Positions 31,393-40,752 are shown, numbered from the stretch's first letter. The stretch is 55,546 nt of DNA from Knufia peltigerae (GCA_030247855.1 JAPDRN010000184.1:1-55546); one strand, 5' to 3'. Notes: generated by a model from the letters alone, not told the origin. Numbers and translations: made by a program.

Positions 31393-33120
31393 ATGAATGC
31401 TGTAACCACCGCCAATCTCGTCGGCATCACCGGCCTGGCCCGTCGCCTCGTCCAGGACGGCGCGCTGGACGAAGTCGCTGCTCGCGATGCCATGGCCAAG
31501 GCGGCTGCTGCGCGCCAGCCGCTGCCGACGTGGTTCGCGCAGAACAAGCTGGTCAGCGCCTCGCAGCTCGCCGCCGCCAACGCGGTCGAATTCGGTATGC
31601 CGCTGTTCGACGTGTCCACGTTCGACAGCAGCCAGAACGCGATGAGCCTGGTCAGCGAAGAGCTGCTGCGCAAGCACAACGTGCTGCCGCTGTTCAAACG
31701 CGGCGGCAAGCTGTTCGTCGGCACCAGCAACCCCACCCACTCGCTGGACGAGATCAAGTTCCACACCAATCTGGTGGTTGAACCCATCCTGGTGGACGAG
31801 GACCAGATCCGTCGCACGCTGGAGCAGTGGCATGCCAGCCACGACACCATGGGCGATGCGCTAAGTGGCGACGATGACGGCATGGCCAACCTCGATGTTG
31901 GCGGTGGCGACGACGACATGGCCAGCACCGACAGCGGCATCGACGCCAAGGGCGACGACACCCCGGTGGTCAAGTTCGTCAACAAGGTGTTGGTCGATGC
32001 CATCCGCAAGGGCGCGTCGGATATCCACTTCGAGCCCTACGAAGACGACTACCGCGTGCGCCTGCGCATCGACGGCCTGCTGAAGATGGTCGCGCGTGCG
32101 CCGAACAAGCTCAACCAGCGCATTGCCGCGCGCCTGAAGGTGATGGCGCAGCTGGATATCGCTGAAAAGCGCGTGCCGCAGGACGGGCGCATCAAGCTCA
32201 ACCTGTCCAAGACCCGGCAGATCGACTTCCGCGTCAGCACGCTGCCGACGCTGTTCGGTGAAAAGGTGGTGCTGCGTATCCTCGACGGCAGCGCGGCCAA
32301 GCTGGGCATCGACAAGCTGGGTTACGAGCCGGACCAGCAGAAGCTGTTCCTGGACGCGATCCACAAGCCTTACGGCATGGTGCTGGTGACCGGCCCGACG
32401 GGTTCGGGCAAGACGGTGTCGCTGTATACCGCGCTGGGCATCCTCAACGACGAGACCCGCAACATTTCCACCGCCGAAGATCCGGTGGAAATCCGCCTGC
32501 CCGGCGTCAACCAGGTGCAGCAGAACAACAAGCGCGGCATGACCTTCGCTGCTGCGCTGCGCTCGTTCCTGCGACAGGATCCGGACATCATCATGGTCGG
32601 CGAAATCCGCGATCTGGAAACCGCGGAAATTGCGATCAAGGCGGCGCAGACCGGCCACATGGTGCTGTCCACGCTGCATACCAACGATGCGCCGCAGACC
32701 ATCGCGCGCCTGATGAACATGGGTATCGCGCCGTACAACATCACCAGCTCGGTGACGCTGGTGATCGCCCAGCGCCTGGCGCGCCGCCTGTGTTCGAACT
32801 GCAAGCGCCCGGCCAATCTGCCGGAGCATGCGTTGCTGGCCGAGGGCTTCACCCAGGCGCAGCTGGACGCGGGCATCGAGCTGTATGAAGCGGTAGGCTG
32901 CGATGAATGCACCGAGGGCTACAAGGGCCGTACCGGTCTCTACCAGGTGATGCCGATGACCGACGAGATCGCGAGCATCGTGCTGGCGGGCGGCAACGCG
33001 CTGCAGATTGCCGAGGCCGCGCAGGCGATCGGTGTGAATGACCTGCGGCAGTCGGCGCTGAAGAAGGCGGCTTCGGGCGTGACCAGCCTGGCCGAGATCA
33101 ATCGCGTCACCAAGGATTGA
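31393..33120 (+). CDS. Type IV pilus extension ATPase PilB
   Basis: This 575-residue motor has an N-terminal GspE/PilZ-binding-like domain (MSHE-N type, about residues 1-150). The C-terminal ATPase domain contains GPTGSGKTVSLYTAL (Walker A), an Asp box (TAEDPVE), RDPDI-type Walker B (LRQDPDIIMVGEIRD) and the His box (TGHMVLSTLHTNDA). The tetracysteine zinc site is CSNC and CDEC. An acidic Gly/Asp linker (SGDDDGMANLDVGGGDDDM) joins the halves. It powers pilin polymerisation. Confidence 0.96.
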   Translation: MNAVTTANLVGITGLARRLVQDGALDEVAARDAMAKAAAARQPLPTWFAQNKLVSASQLAAANAVEFGMPLFDVSTFDSSQNAMSLVSEELLRKHNVLPLFKRGGKLFVGTSNPTHSLDEIKFHTNLVVEPILVDEDQIRRTLEQWHASHDTMGDALSGDDDGMANLDVGGGDDDMASTDSGIDAKGDDTPVVKFVNKVLVDAIRKGASDIHFEPYEDDYRVRLRIDGLLKMVARAPNKLNQRIAARLKVMAQLDIAEKRVPQDGRIKLNLSKTRQIDFRVSTLPTLFGEKVVLRILDGSAAKLGIDKLGYEPDQQKLFLDAIHKPYGMVLVTGPTGSGKTVSLYTALGILNDETRNISTAEDPVEIRLPGVNQVQQNNKRGMTFAAALRSFLRQDPDIIMVGEIRDLETAEIAIKAAQTGHMVLSTLHTNDAPQTIARLMNMGIAPYNITSSVTLVIAQRLARRLCSNCKRPANLPEHALLAEGFTQAQLDAGIELYEAVGCDECTEGYKGRTGLYQVMPMTDEIASIVLAGGNALQIAEAAQAIGVNDLRQSALKKAASGVTSLAEINRVTKD

Positions 33121-33121
33121 T

Positions 33122-33346
33122 GCAGTAGATCCACGCCATGCGTGGATGGCGGTCAGCTCCCAGTAGATCCACGCCATGCGTGGATGCGCGGTGCATGAGG
33201 TTGCCGGCCAGCGGCCGGCACTACCATTTCGACGCGGAATGTTCAGTAGATCCACGCCATGCGTGGATGGCGGTCAGCGTGCAGTAGATCCACGCCATGC
33301 GTGGATGCGTGGTGCATGAGGTTGCCGGCCAGCGGCCGGCACTACC
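33122..33346. repeat. Tandemly duplicated SMAG block (two units of about 120 bp)
   Basis: Unit 1 (33122-33226) and unit 2 (33243-33346) each hold two forward GTAGATCCACGCCATGCG palindromes (33125-33148, 33163-33186; 33246-33269, 33283-33306) and one inverted GTAGTGCCGGCC palindrome (33200-33225; 33320-33345). The period is 120-121 bp. The last one abuts the pilR stop codon. It fills the space between convergent pilB and pilR. Confidence 0.85.
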
Positions 33347-34719
33347 TATTCCATCCCCAGCTTCTTCAGCTTGTAACGCAGCGCGCGGAAGGTGATGCCC
33401 AGCTGCGCGGCGGTACGGGTCTTGTTCCAGCGGTTTTCTTCCAGCGCGCGCTGGATGGCGCTGCGCTCGAGCTGCTCGATGTACGAGGGCAGGGCGGCGC
33501 TGCCAGGGTGCAGGTCGACCACGGCTTCGGCATGGGCGGCGCTGCCCGGTGAGCGCGGTGCATGCTGCGGCAAGCGCAGGTCGTCAGCACCGATGCAGTC
33601 TTCCTCGGCCAGCGCCAGCGCGCGTTCCAGGATGTTCTCCAACTCGCGCACATTGCCGGGGAAGCCGTACTGCGCCAGCGCGTCCAGCGCCGAGGGCGCC
33701 AGCAGCGGGGTGGCGCGACCGTGGCTGCGGGCCAGCCGCGCCAGGATCGAGGCGGCCAGCGCCGGCAGGTCCTGGCGGCGCTCGCGCAGCGGCGGCACGC
33801 GCAGTTCGATCACATTGATGCGGTAGTAGAGGTCGTGGCGGAAACGCCCGTCTTCGACCAGCTCGGACAGATCCTTGTGGGTGGCCGAGAGAATGCGCAC
33901 GTCCACCGGTTCTTCGCTGGGCGCGCCAACCGCGCGCACCGATTTCTCCTGGATCGCACGCAGCAGCTTCACCTGCATCTGCAGCGGCAGCTCGGCCACT
34001 TCATCCAGGAACAGGGTGCCACCGTGCGCGGCCTGGAACAGTCCCGGCTTGTCGGCATGGGCGCCGGTGAAGCTGCCCTTGCGGTGGCCGAAGAACTCGC
34101 TCTCCATCAACTCGGTGGGAATGGCGCCACAGTTGACCGGCACGAACGGCCCGGTCGCGCGTGCACCCTGTGCGTGGATGGTGCGTGCGACCAGTTCCTT
34201 GCCCACCCCGGATTCGCCGAGGATGTAGACCGGCGCCTGGCTGCGCGCGACCTTGCCGATGGTGGCGCGCAGCACGTCCATGGCCGGTGATTCGCCGAGC
34301 AGGCGCGCGGCCTGTTCTACGGCGGGGCCGGTAGCGGGGCGTTCGCTGTTGTTGAGTTCCAGCGCATGCTTGACCAGGCCGCGCAGCACGGTGATGTCCA
34401 CCGGCTTGCTGACGAAATCGAACGCGCCCGCCTTCAGTGCTTCCACTGCCAGGTCCATGCTGCCGAAGGCGGTGATCATCGCCACCGGCGTGCGCGGATA
34501 ATGCTGGGCGATCTCGCTGACCAGTTCGATGCCGTTGCCATCGGGCAGGCGCATGTCGGTGATGCACAGGTCATAGGGATTGCTGGCCAGCAGTTCGCGG
34601 GCTTCGGCGAGGTTGGCGGCGGTGCTGATGCGCAGACCCATGCGGCCGAGGGTCAACACCAGCAGTTCGCGGATATCGCGTTCATCGTCGACGACGAGGG
34701 CGCTGCGGGTTTCGTTCAT
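33346..34719 (-). CDS. Sigma-54-dependent response regulator PilR
   Basis: This 457-residue NtrC-type activator of pilA has a receiver domain with phospho-acceptor Asp55 (CITDMRLPDGNG), an AAA+ domain with Walker A GESGVGKE, the sigma-54 contact loop written GSFTGA rather than GAFTGA, and Walker B LFLDEVAELP. The C-terminal Fis-type helix-turn-helix is NKTRTAAQLGITFRALRYKLKKLG. Family members with S in that loop exist. It is transcribed with pilS (55 bp apart). Confidence 0.95.
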   Translation of the reverse strand: MNETRSALVVDDERDIRELLVLTLGRMGLRISTAANLAEARELLASNPYDLCITDMRLPDGNGIELVSEIAQHYPRTPVAMITAFGSMDLAVEALKAGAFDFVSKPVDITVLRGLVKHALELNNSERPATGPAVEQAARLLGESPAMDVLRATIGKVARSQAPVYILGESGVGKELVARTIHAQGARATGPFVPVNCGAIPTELMESEFFGHRKGSFTGAHADKPGLFQAAHGGTLFLDEVAELPLQMQVKLLRAIQEKSVRAVGAPSEEPVDVRILSATHKDLSELVEDGRFRHDLYYRINVIELRVPPLRERRQDLPALAASILARLARSHGRATPLLAPSALDALAQYGFPGNVRELENILERALALAEEDCIGADDLRLPQHAPRSPGSAAHAEAVVDLHPGSAALPSYIEQLERSAIQRALEENRWNKTRTAAQLGITFRALRYKLKKLGME

Positions 34720-34773
34720 GGGTGGGAAAGATAGCCGAGGGGGTGGAATGCGACAAATGCTTGACGCACGAAA

Positions 34774-36387
34774 TCAGTCCGGAAACAGGGTGTGCGGGCC
34801 GGGCAGTACCAGGCGGAAGCAGGAGCCGCCGGCGGGCACGGGGATGTAATCCAGCCGCGCCTGGTTGGCCCTGCACAGCTCGCGGGCGATATACAGGCCC
34901 AGGCCGGTGCCGTGCTCGGAGGTGGTGAAGAAGGGGCGGAACAACTGCGCGGCGACGGTTTCGGGAATGCCGGGGCCACGGTCCATCACGTCGATCACCG
35001 CACTGCGTTCGTGCTGGGCCACGCGCAGCCGTACGCGCGCGGGTTGCTCGCCGATGCGGCCGTACTTCAGGGCGTTGTGCACCAGCACGGTCAGCACCTG
35101 GTACAGGTGGCGCGGGTCGACCTGGGCCGGCACCGAGGTGTCGTTGATGATCGGCTCGATGCTGTCGGTTTCCAGCGTCTGCCCCTGCTTGTACTCCAGC
35201 ACGAAGCGGCGTACGAAGGCGGCCAGGTCCACGTTTTCCGGATTGGCGCGTTCGCGCCGGGCCAGGCCCAGCACGCTCTCAACGATGCCGTTGGTGCGTT
35301 GGCACTGTTGGTGGATGATCTGCAGCAGGCGACGGTCGCTGTCGTTGAAGCCGGTGCCTTCCTCGAGCAGCTGCACGGCGTAGTTGATGGCTGCCAGCGG
35401 GTTGCGGATCTCGTGCGCGAGGCTGGCCGAGAAGCGTCCCATCGCCGACAGGGTGAGCGATTCGGCGCGGCGCGAAACCACGCTGGAGTCATCCAGGAAC
35501 ACCAGCACCAGGTCGCTGCCGGCCAGCAGGCGGGCGAAGCGCGGTTGCACTTCCGGCTGGTCGGGGTTGAGCTGCAGTGGCATTTCGTCCTGCGCCCAGC
35601 CGTTGCGCCAGCGTTGCAGGCGGCGGGCAAGTTCGGGGGCGACGCTGGCCAGGTCGAGGCGGCCGGACTCGCCGTTGCCATCACTGTCGCCCAGCAGGAT
35701 CGAGGCGGCTTCGTTGGCCAGGGTGATGCGGTTGTTGGCGTCGACCACGACCACGCCGGTACGCATGCGGCGGATGATCAGTTCGTTGATCTGGAACAGG
35801 TTGGCCACTTCGTCGCCACGCTGGTTGGCCAGCTGCTGGTTGCGGCGCGCGCGGTTGCCGACCTGGTAGCTGATGAAGGCCAGCGCCAGGTAGCTGGTGG
35901 TGAACATTGCCAGTTCGGCCAGGGTGCGGGTGGGGTCGCCGCCTTCCAGTACCTTCCACAGGTATTCGGCGGCGGTGGCGACGCTGGCGGCCAGCGCCAG
36001 CACCAGTCCCCAGCTGAGCGGCAGCAGGGTGGCAGCGGCGGCGATGTTGAACAGCAGCGACATCGAGATGCCGGCGCTGGCGCCGGGCAGGGCGTGCGCC
36101 AGCAGGCTGGCGGCAATGATGTCCAGCAGCACGCCGCCGACGACGATGGGCCGAAGCCAGCGTTCGTTGCGGCCGATCACCAGCCACAACAGGGACAGCA
36201 GCAGGTAAGCCGCGCCTACGCTGTTGGCCAGGCGCGGGTGGTGGGCTTCGCCGACCAGGGCCGACAGCGGGCTGTACAGCAGCGCAGCGATGACCGAGGC
36301 GATCAGCACCCGGTACAGGGCGAAGAAATACAGCTCGCGCCGCGGTATCGATTCGATGCGGTCGATCAATGAAGCACTGGGTGACAC
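34774..36387 (-). CDS. Sensor histidine kinase PilS
   Basis: This 537-residue kinase of PilR has an N-terminal membrane domain with about six hydrophobic segments (residues 15-175), a PAS-like region (IRRMRTGVVVVDANNRITLANEAASILLG), the H box SLAHEIRNPLAAINYAVQLL, N box (QVLTVLVHNALKYG) and G boxes (DVMDRGPGIPE; HGTGLGLYIARE). The GTG at 36387 has GGGGAG upstream and starts VSPSASLIDRIESIPRRELYFFALYRV. The upstream open frame is not coding. In Pseudomonas PilS senses pilin in the membrane. Confidence 0.93.
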   Translation of the reverse strand: MSPSASLIDRIESIPRRELYFFALYRVLIASVIAALLYSPLSALVGEAHHPRLANSVGAAYLLLSLLWLVIGRNERWLRPIVVGGVLLDIIAASLLAHALPGASAGISMSLLFNIAAAATLLPLSWGLVLALAASVATAAEYLWKVLEGGDPTRTLAELAMFTTSYLALAFISYQVGNRARRNQQLANQRGDEVANLFQINELIIRRMRTGVVVVDANNRITLANEAASILLGDSDGNGESGRLDLASVAPELARRLQRWRNGWAQDEMPLQLNPDQPEVQPRFARLLAGSDLVLVFLDDSSVVSRRAESLTLSAMGRFSASLAHEIRNPLAAINYAVQLLEEGTGFNDSDRRLLQIIHQQCQRTNGIVESVLGLARRERANPENVDLAAFVRRFVLEYKQGQTLETDSIEPIINDTSVPAQVDPRHLYQVLTVLVHNALKYGRIGEQPARVRLRVAQHERSAVIDVMDRGPGIPETVAAQLFRPFFTTSEHGTGLGLYIARELCRANQARLDYIPVPAGGSCFRLVLPGPHTLFPD

Positions 36388-36764
36388 GCCGGAACTCCCC
36401 TTCTGGCTGCCTGGAACTGGATCATGCCAGCGGTGGGCCGAACCTTCCCGACGTCCCCCGATCGTCGGATCTGCTCGCTGCCCGGTTGCCGGCACCGTGG
36501 GCTCGAATTTACGGGGCCAGTATAGGGCGCCTGTACCGGGCTGGGCTGCGCAATCGACCCGGGCCCGCCTTTGGGCGGCGAGCCGGGCCGTGCCGCAACT
36601 GCCTGAATGACCATGGAAATCTGGCCGGTTCCGGCCTTTTGTCCATACTTCTTTGCGCCCCGGCGCTGGCTCGGCCACAATAGTGGGCCCGCCGCGGTCC
36701 ATGCCGGCGCCCCGCCGGGGCCCTGAGGAATTGCGTGCGGTCGTTCCTATTCCCACGGTGACGC
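36388..36764. other. Divergent promoter region pilS-sucC (377 bp)
   Basis: No gene. TTGCGC (36653-36658) and CACAAT (36676-36681), 17 bp apart, form a plausible sigma-70 promoter for sucCD. It leaves a leader of about 75 bp. The rest is GC-rich with short hairpins. Confidence 0.55.
36653..36681 (+). promoter_or_regulatory. Candidate sigma-70 promoter of sucCD
   Basis: TTGCGC-N17-CACAAT, ideal spacing, moderate match to consensus. Confidence 0.5.
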
Positions 36765-37934
36765 ATGAATTTCCACGAATACCAGTCAAAACAACTGCTT
36801 GCCGAGTACGGCATCCCGGTCCCGGCCGGCAAGGTCGCTGCGACCCCGGACGAAGCTGTTGCCGCTGCCAACTCCCTGGGCCAGGGCCCCTGGATGGTCA
36901 AGGCGCAGATCCACGCTGGCGGCCGCGGCAAGGCTGGCGGCGTCAAGTTCTGCAAGACCACCGACGACGTGAAGGCCGCTGCGGCCAAGATGCTCGGCAC
37001 CAAGATGGCCACCTACCAGACCGCGGGCGTTGAACTGCCGGTCAATCTGGTGCTGGTGACCACCGCTGGCGAGATCGTCAAGGAACTGTACCTGTCGGTG
37101 CTGGTTGACCGTGGCACCAAGACCATCACCTACATCGCTTCTTCGGAAGGCGGCGTGGAGATCGAGCAGGTTGCCGCTGAAACCCCGGAGCTGATCCACT
37201 CGCTGAACGTCGACTTCGTCGAAGGCGTGCAGGGTTACCACGGTCGTGATTTTGGCTTCAAGCTGGGCCTGACCGCCAAGCAGGCCGGCCAGTTCGCCAG
37301 CATCATGGTGAACCTGTACCGCCTGTTCAACGAAAAGGACCTGGCGCTGGTTGAAATCAACCCGCTGGCCATCCTGGACGACGGCAACCTGTACGCGCTG
37401 GACGGCAAGTTCGACAGCGACGACAACGCCGCGTTCCGCCAGAAGGCCGTGGTCGCCATGCGCGACAAGACCCAGGAAGATCCGACCGAAGTGATCGCTT
37501 CGGAGCTGGACATCAACTACGTCACCATGGACGGCAACATTGGCTGCATGGTCAACGGCGCAGGCCTGGCCATGGCCACCATGGACGTCATCAAGCTCAA
37601 CGGCGGCGAGCCGGCGAACTTCCTGGACGTGGGCGGCGGTGCCAACAAGCAGCGCGTCATCGAAGCGTTCAAGCTGATCCTGTCCTCGGACAAGGTCGAA
37701 GGCATCTTCGTCAACATCTTCGGCGGCATCGTCCGCTGCGACATGATTGCCGAAGGCATCATCGCCGCCGTGAAGGAAGTGGGCGTCAAGGTTCCGGTCG
37801 TGGTGCGTCTGGAAGGCACCAACGTGGAAGAAGGCAAGCAGCTGCTGCGTGACAGCGGCATGGCCATCATCCCGGCCGACAACATCAACGACGGTGCCAA
37901 GAAGGTCGTCGAAGCTGTCAAGAACGCCGCCTGA
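36765..37934 (+). CDS. Succinyl-CoA synthetase beta subunit SucC
   Basis: This 389-residue ATP-grasp subunit of the TCA-cycle enzyme converts succinyl-CoA to succinate with ATP or GTP formation. It begins MNFHEYQSKQLLAEYGIPVPAG and contains the nucleotide site VKAQIHAGGRGKAGGVKF, LVEINPLAIL (Mg2+), the DGNIGCMVNGAGLAMATMD loop, and FVNIFGGIVRCD. Length equals E. coli SucC (388). sucD follows 21 bp downstream. Confidence 0.98.
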   Translation: MNFHEYQSKQLLAEYGIPVPAGKVAATPDEAVAAANSLGQGPWMVKAQIHAGGRGKAGGVKFCKTTDDVKAAAAKMLGTKMATYQTAGVELPVNLVLVTTAGEIVKELYLSVLVDRGTKTITYIASSEGGVEIEQVAAETPELIHSLNVDFVEGVQGYHGRDFGFKLGLTAKQAGQFASIMVNLYRLFNEKDLALVEINPLAILDDGNLYALDGKFDSDDNAAFRQKAVVAMRDKTQEDPTEVIASELDINYVTMDGNIGCMVNGAGLAMATMDVIKLNGGEPANFLDVGGGANKQRVIEAFKLILSSDKVEGIFVNIFGGIVRCDMIAEGIIAAVKEVGVKVPVVVRLEGTNVEEGKQLLRDSGMAIIPADNINDGAKKVVEAVKNAA

Positions 37935-37955
37935 TCCGACACCGAAGGAAATCCA

Positions 37956-38831
37956 ATGTCAGTTTTGATCAATAAAAACACCAAGGTGATCGTGCAGGGC
38001 TTCACCGGCCAGCAGGGCACCTTCCACGCCACTCAGATGATCGAGTACGGCACCCAGGTTGTTGGCGGCGTGACCCCGGGCAAGGGTGGCACCACCCATA
38101 TCGACCTGCCGGTCTTCAATACCGTTGCCGACGCCGTGCAGAGCACCGGCGCCAACGCTTCGGTCATCTACGTGCCGCCGCCGTACGCGGCTGACGCGAT
38201 CCTGGAAGCCGCTGCTGCCGGCATCAAGGTCATCGTCTGCATCACCGAAGGCATCCCGGTGCTGGACATGCTGCGCGTCAAGAACGTGCTGACCCGTTCG
38301 CATCCGGACACCGTGCTGATCGGGCCGAACTGCCCGGGCGTCATCACCCCGGGTGAGTGCAAGATCGGCATCATGCCGGGCCACATCCACAAGCCGGGCA
38401 AGATCGGCATCGTGTCGCGTTCGGGCACCTTGACCTATGAAGCCGTCAAGCAGACCACCGAAGTCGGCCTGGGCCAGTCCACCTGCATCGGCATCGGTGG
38501 TGACCCGATCAACGGCCTGAACTTCGTCGACTGCCTGAAGCTGTTCAACGAAGACCCGCAGACCGAAGGCATCATCATGGTCGGCGAAATCGGCGGCGAC
38601 GCTGAAGAAGCCGGTGCCGAGTACATCAAGAACCACGTGAAGAAGCCGGTCGTCGGTTTCATCGCGGGTGCTTCGGCTCCGGCCGGCAAGCGCATGGGCC
38701 ACGCCGGTGCGATCGCATCGGGCGGCAAGGGCACTGCCGAAGGCAAGTTTGCTGCCATGGAAGCTGCTGGCGTCGTCACCGTGCGTTCGCCGGGCGACCT
38801 GGGCGCTGCCATCGCCAAGCTGGTGAAATAA
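37956..38831 (+). CDS. Succinyl-CoA synthetase alpha subunit SucD
   Basis: This 291-residue CoA-binding subunit contains VQGFTGQQGTFHATQMIEYGTQVVGGVTPGKGG, GPNCPGVITPGE, and the GHAGAIASGGKGTAEGK loop that carries the active-site phospho-histidine (His in MGHAGA). It pairs with SucC. Start has GAAGGAAA upstream. Confidence 0.98.
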   Translation: MSVLINKNTKVIVQGFTGQQGTFHATQMIEYGTQVVGGVTPGKGGTTHIDLPVFNTVADAVQSTGANASVIYVPPPYAADAILEAAAAGIKVIVCITEGIPVLDMLRVKNVLTRSHPDTVLIGPNCPGVITPGECKIGIMPGHIHKPGKIGIVSRSGTLTYEAVKQTTEVGLGQSTCIGIGGDPINGLNFVDCLKLFNEDPQTEGIIMVGEIGGDAEEAGAEYIKNHVKKPVVGFIAGASAPAGKRMGHAGAIASGGKGTAEGKFAAMEAAGVVTVRSPGDLGAAIAKLVK

Positions 38832-38860
38832 GACCGCAGCCGCGCAACGGCTACGTGTTT

Positions 38861-38882
38861 GTAGAGCCGGCCGCTGGCCGGC
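38861..38882 (+). repeat. SMAG-type (GTAG) repeat
   Basis: GTAGAGCCGGCCGCTGGCCGGC, 29 bp after the sucD stop and just before the terminator. Confidence 0.75.
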
Positions 38883-38891
38883 TGTCTGAAA

Positions 38892-38921
38892 CAGAAAGGC
38901 CGCCTCCGGGCGGCCTTTCTG
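38892..38921 (+). terminator. Terminator of sucCD
   Basis: CAGAAAGGCCGCC and its complement form a 13-bp stem with loop TCCG; TTTCTG in the descending arm supplies the U-rich end. It is symmetrical and can act on both strands. Confidence 0.8.
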
Positions 38922-38931
38922 CGTCTGCAAT

Positions 38932-38972
38932 GGGGTCAGATCCCTTTTGCCATGCAAAAGGGATCTGACCCC
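38932..38972. repeat. GGGGTCAGA-family palindrome, perfect copy
   Basis: Arms of 19 bp (GGGGTCAGATCCCTTTTGC and complement) are perfect around CAT. It lies between sucD and nadE. Confidence 0.9.
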
Positions 38973-39013
38973 AGCGTTACAATGGCGGCATTGCAACCAC
39001 AGGCTGGATTCCA

Positions 39014-40648
39014 ATGGCTTCGATCCGCATCGCGATGGCGCAGTTCGACTTCCCGGTCGGCGATGTCGCCGGCAACACAGAGCGCATCATCGAGATGATC
39101 GGTCAGGCGCGCGACGAGTACGGCGCCGGGCTGGTGATGTTCCCCGAGCTGGCAGTCAGCGGCTATCCGCCGGAGGACCTGCTGCTGCGGCCGGGTTTCC
39201 TGTACGAGTGCGAGCAGGCGATGACCCGCATTGCGGCGGCGTGCCGTGGCATCACCGCTGTGGTGGGCTGGCCGCAGGCCGCCGGTGCGGTGGTCTACAA
39301 CGCGGCCAGCGTGCTGCGCGATGGCCTGGTGGAGCAGACCTACCGCAAGCGCGAACTGCCCAATTACGCGGTGTTCGACGAGCGCCGCTACTTCGATGTC
39401 GACCCGGACGGTGGCAGCTGCGTGTTCGAGGTTGATGGCATTCCGGTTGGTTTGCTGATCTGCGAAGACCTGTGGTTCGCCGAGCCGCTGGCCGATACGG
39501 TGCGTGCCGGTGCGCAGCTGGTGGTAGTACCCAACGCTTCGCCGTACGAGCGCGGCAAGCATGCCCAGCGTGACGCTGTGCTGGCTGCACGTACCCGCGA
39601 AAGCGGCGCGGCCATCGCCTACCTCAACGTTGTGGGCGGCCAGGATGCGCTGGTGTTCGATGGTGCATCGGTGGTGGCCGATGGCGATGGCACGGTGCAC
39701 CCGGCCGCGGCGGCCTTCGTCGACCAGTGGCTGGTGGTGGACTACGACGGCGCTACCCGCCGCTTCCTGCCGCAGGTATGGATGGACGACGGCGACGAGA
39801 GCATGGATGCGCTGGCCTGGCGCGCGGTGACCCGCGGCATCCAGGACTACTGCAGCAAGAACGGTTTCAAGAAGGTGTGGCTGGGTCTGTCCGGTGGCAT
39901 CGACTCGGCGATCGTGCTGGCCATGGCGGTCGATGCGCTGGGCGCGGAGAACGTGACGGCGGTGCGCCTGCCGTCGCGCTATACCGCCGGCATGTCCAAC
40001 GACCTGGCCGCCGAGCAGTGCGAGGCGCTGGGCGTGAAGCTGGAAGCCGTTTCCATCGAGCCGGCATTCCAGGGCCTGATGCAGGCGCTGGCGCCCATGT
40101 TCGAGGGCACCACGCCGGATGTGACCGAGGAGAACCTGCAGTCGCGCAGCCGTGGCGTGATCCTGATGGCACTGGCCAACAAGTTCGGTGGCCTGCTGCT
40201 GACCACCGGCAACAAGAGCGAGTACGCGGTCGGCTACGCCACCATCTATGGCGACATGTGCGGCGGCTACGCGCCACTGAAGGACCTGTACAAGACCGAG
40301 GTGTTCGGCCTGTCCAAGTGGCGCAACACCGTTGGCGGTGCGCCGGTGATCCCGCCGGCGGTGATCAGCCGCCCGCCCTCGGCCGAACTGCGTGAAAACC
40401 AGACCGACCAGGATTCGCTGCCGGCCTACGACGTGCTGGATGGCATCCTGTACCGCTACATCGACCAGGAGCAGTCGCGCACGGAGATCGTCGCTGCAGG
40501 CTATGACGCGGCGGTGGTGGATCGTGTGCTGCGGCTGGTGCGCATCAGCGAGTGGAAGCGCCACCAGGCCGCGCCAGGCCCGAAGGTCTCGCGCCGCGCG
40601 TTCGGGCGTGAGCGCCGCTACCCGATCAGCAACGGTTACAAGAGCTGA
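39014..40648 (+). CDS. Glutamine-dependent NAD+ synthetase NadE
   Basis: This 544-residue two-domain enzyme makes the last step of NAD synthesis. The N-terminal nitrilase/glutaminase domain (residues 1-250) has the Glu in FPELAVSGYPPEDLL, Lys in TYRKRELPNYAVFDE and nucleophile Cys150 in LLICEDLWF. The C-terminal synthetase domain (about 275-544) has the P-loop LSGGIDSAIVLAMAVDALG, TTGNKSEYAVGYATIYGDM and SAELRENQTDQDSLPAYDVLD. The ammonia made by the first domain feeds the second. Confidence 0.96.
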   Translation: MASIRIAMAQFDFPVGDVAGNTERIIEMIGQARDEYGAGLVMFPELAVSGYPPEDLLLRPGFLYECEQAMTRIAAACRGITAVVGWPQAAGAVVYNAASVLRDGLVEQTYRKRELPNYAVFDERRYFDVDPDGGSCVFEVDGIPVGLLICEDLWFAEPLADTVRAGAQLVVVPNASPYERGKHAQRDAVLAARTRESGAAIAYLNVVGGQDALVFDGASVVADGDGTVHPAAAAFVDQWLVVDYDGATRRFLPQVWMDDGDESMDALAWRAVTRGIQDYCSKNGFKKVWLGLSGGIDSAIVLAMAVDALGAENVTAVRLPSRYTAGMSNDLAAEQCEALGVKLEAVSIEPAFQGLMQALAPMFEGTTPDVTEENLQSRSRGVILMALANKFGGLLLTTGNKSEYAVGYATIYGDMCGGYAPLKDLYKTEVFGLSKWRNTVGGAPVIPPAVISRPPSAELRENQTDQDSLPAYDVLDGILYRYIDQEQSRTEIVAAGYDAAVVDRVLRLVRISEWKRHQAAPGPKVSRRAFGRERRYPISNGYKS

Positions 40649-40656
40649 GGGCCGGT

Positions 40657-40752
40657 CACCGGGCATGGCCCGGCGCTACCAAACGATAGGTAGTGCCGGC
40701 CGCTGGCCGGCAACCGGGTGTACCGCCCATCCACGCATGGCGTGGATCTACT
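40657..40752. repeat. Cluster of three SMAG-type repeats
   Basis: An inverted CCGGGCATGGCCCGGCGCTACC (about 40659-40680), a forward GTAGTGCCGGCCGCTGGCC (40690-40714) and an inverted CATCCACGCATGGCGTGG (40728-40751) fill the space between convergent nadE and the lipase gene. The last one overlaps the lipase stop. Confidence 0.8.

Noticed and set aside
33122..33346. CRISPR array
   Set aside because: The repeats are palindromic GTAG-type elements in both orientations with unequal short gaps and no spacer pattern; they match SMAG repeats.
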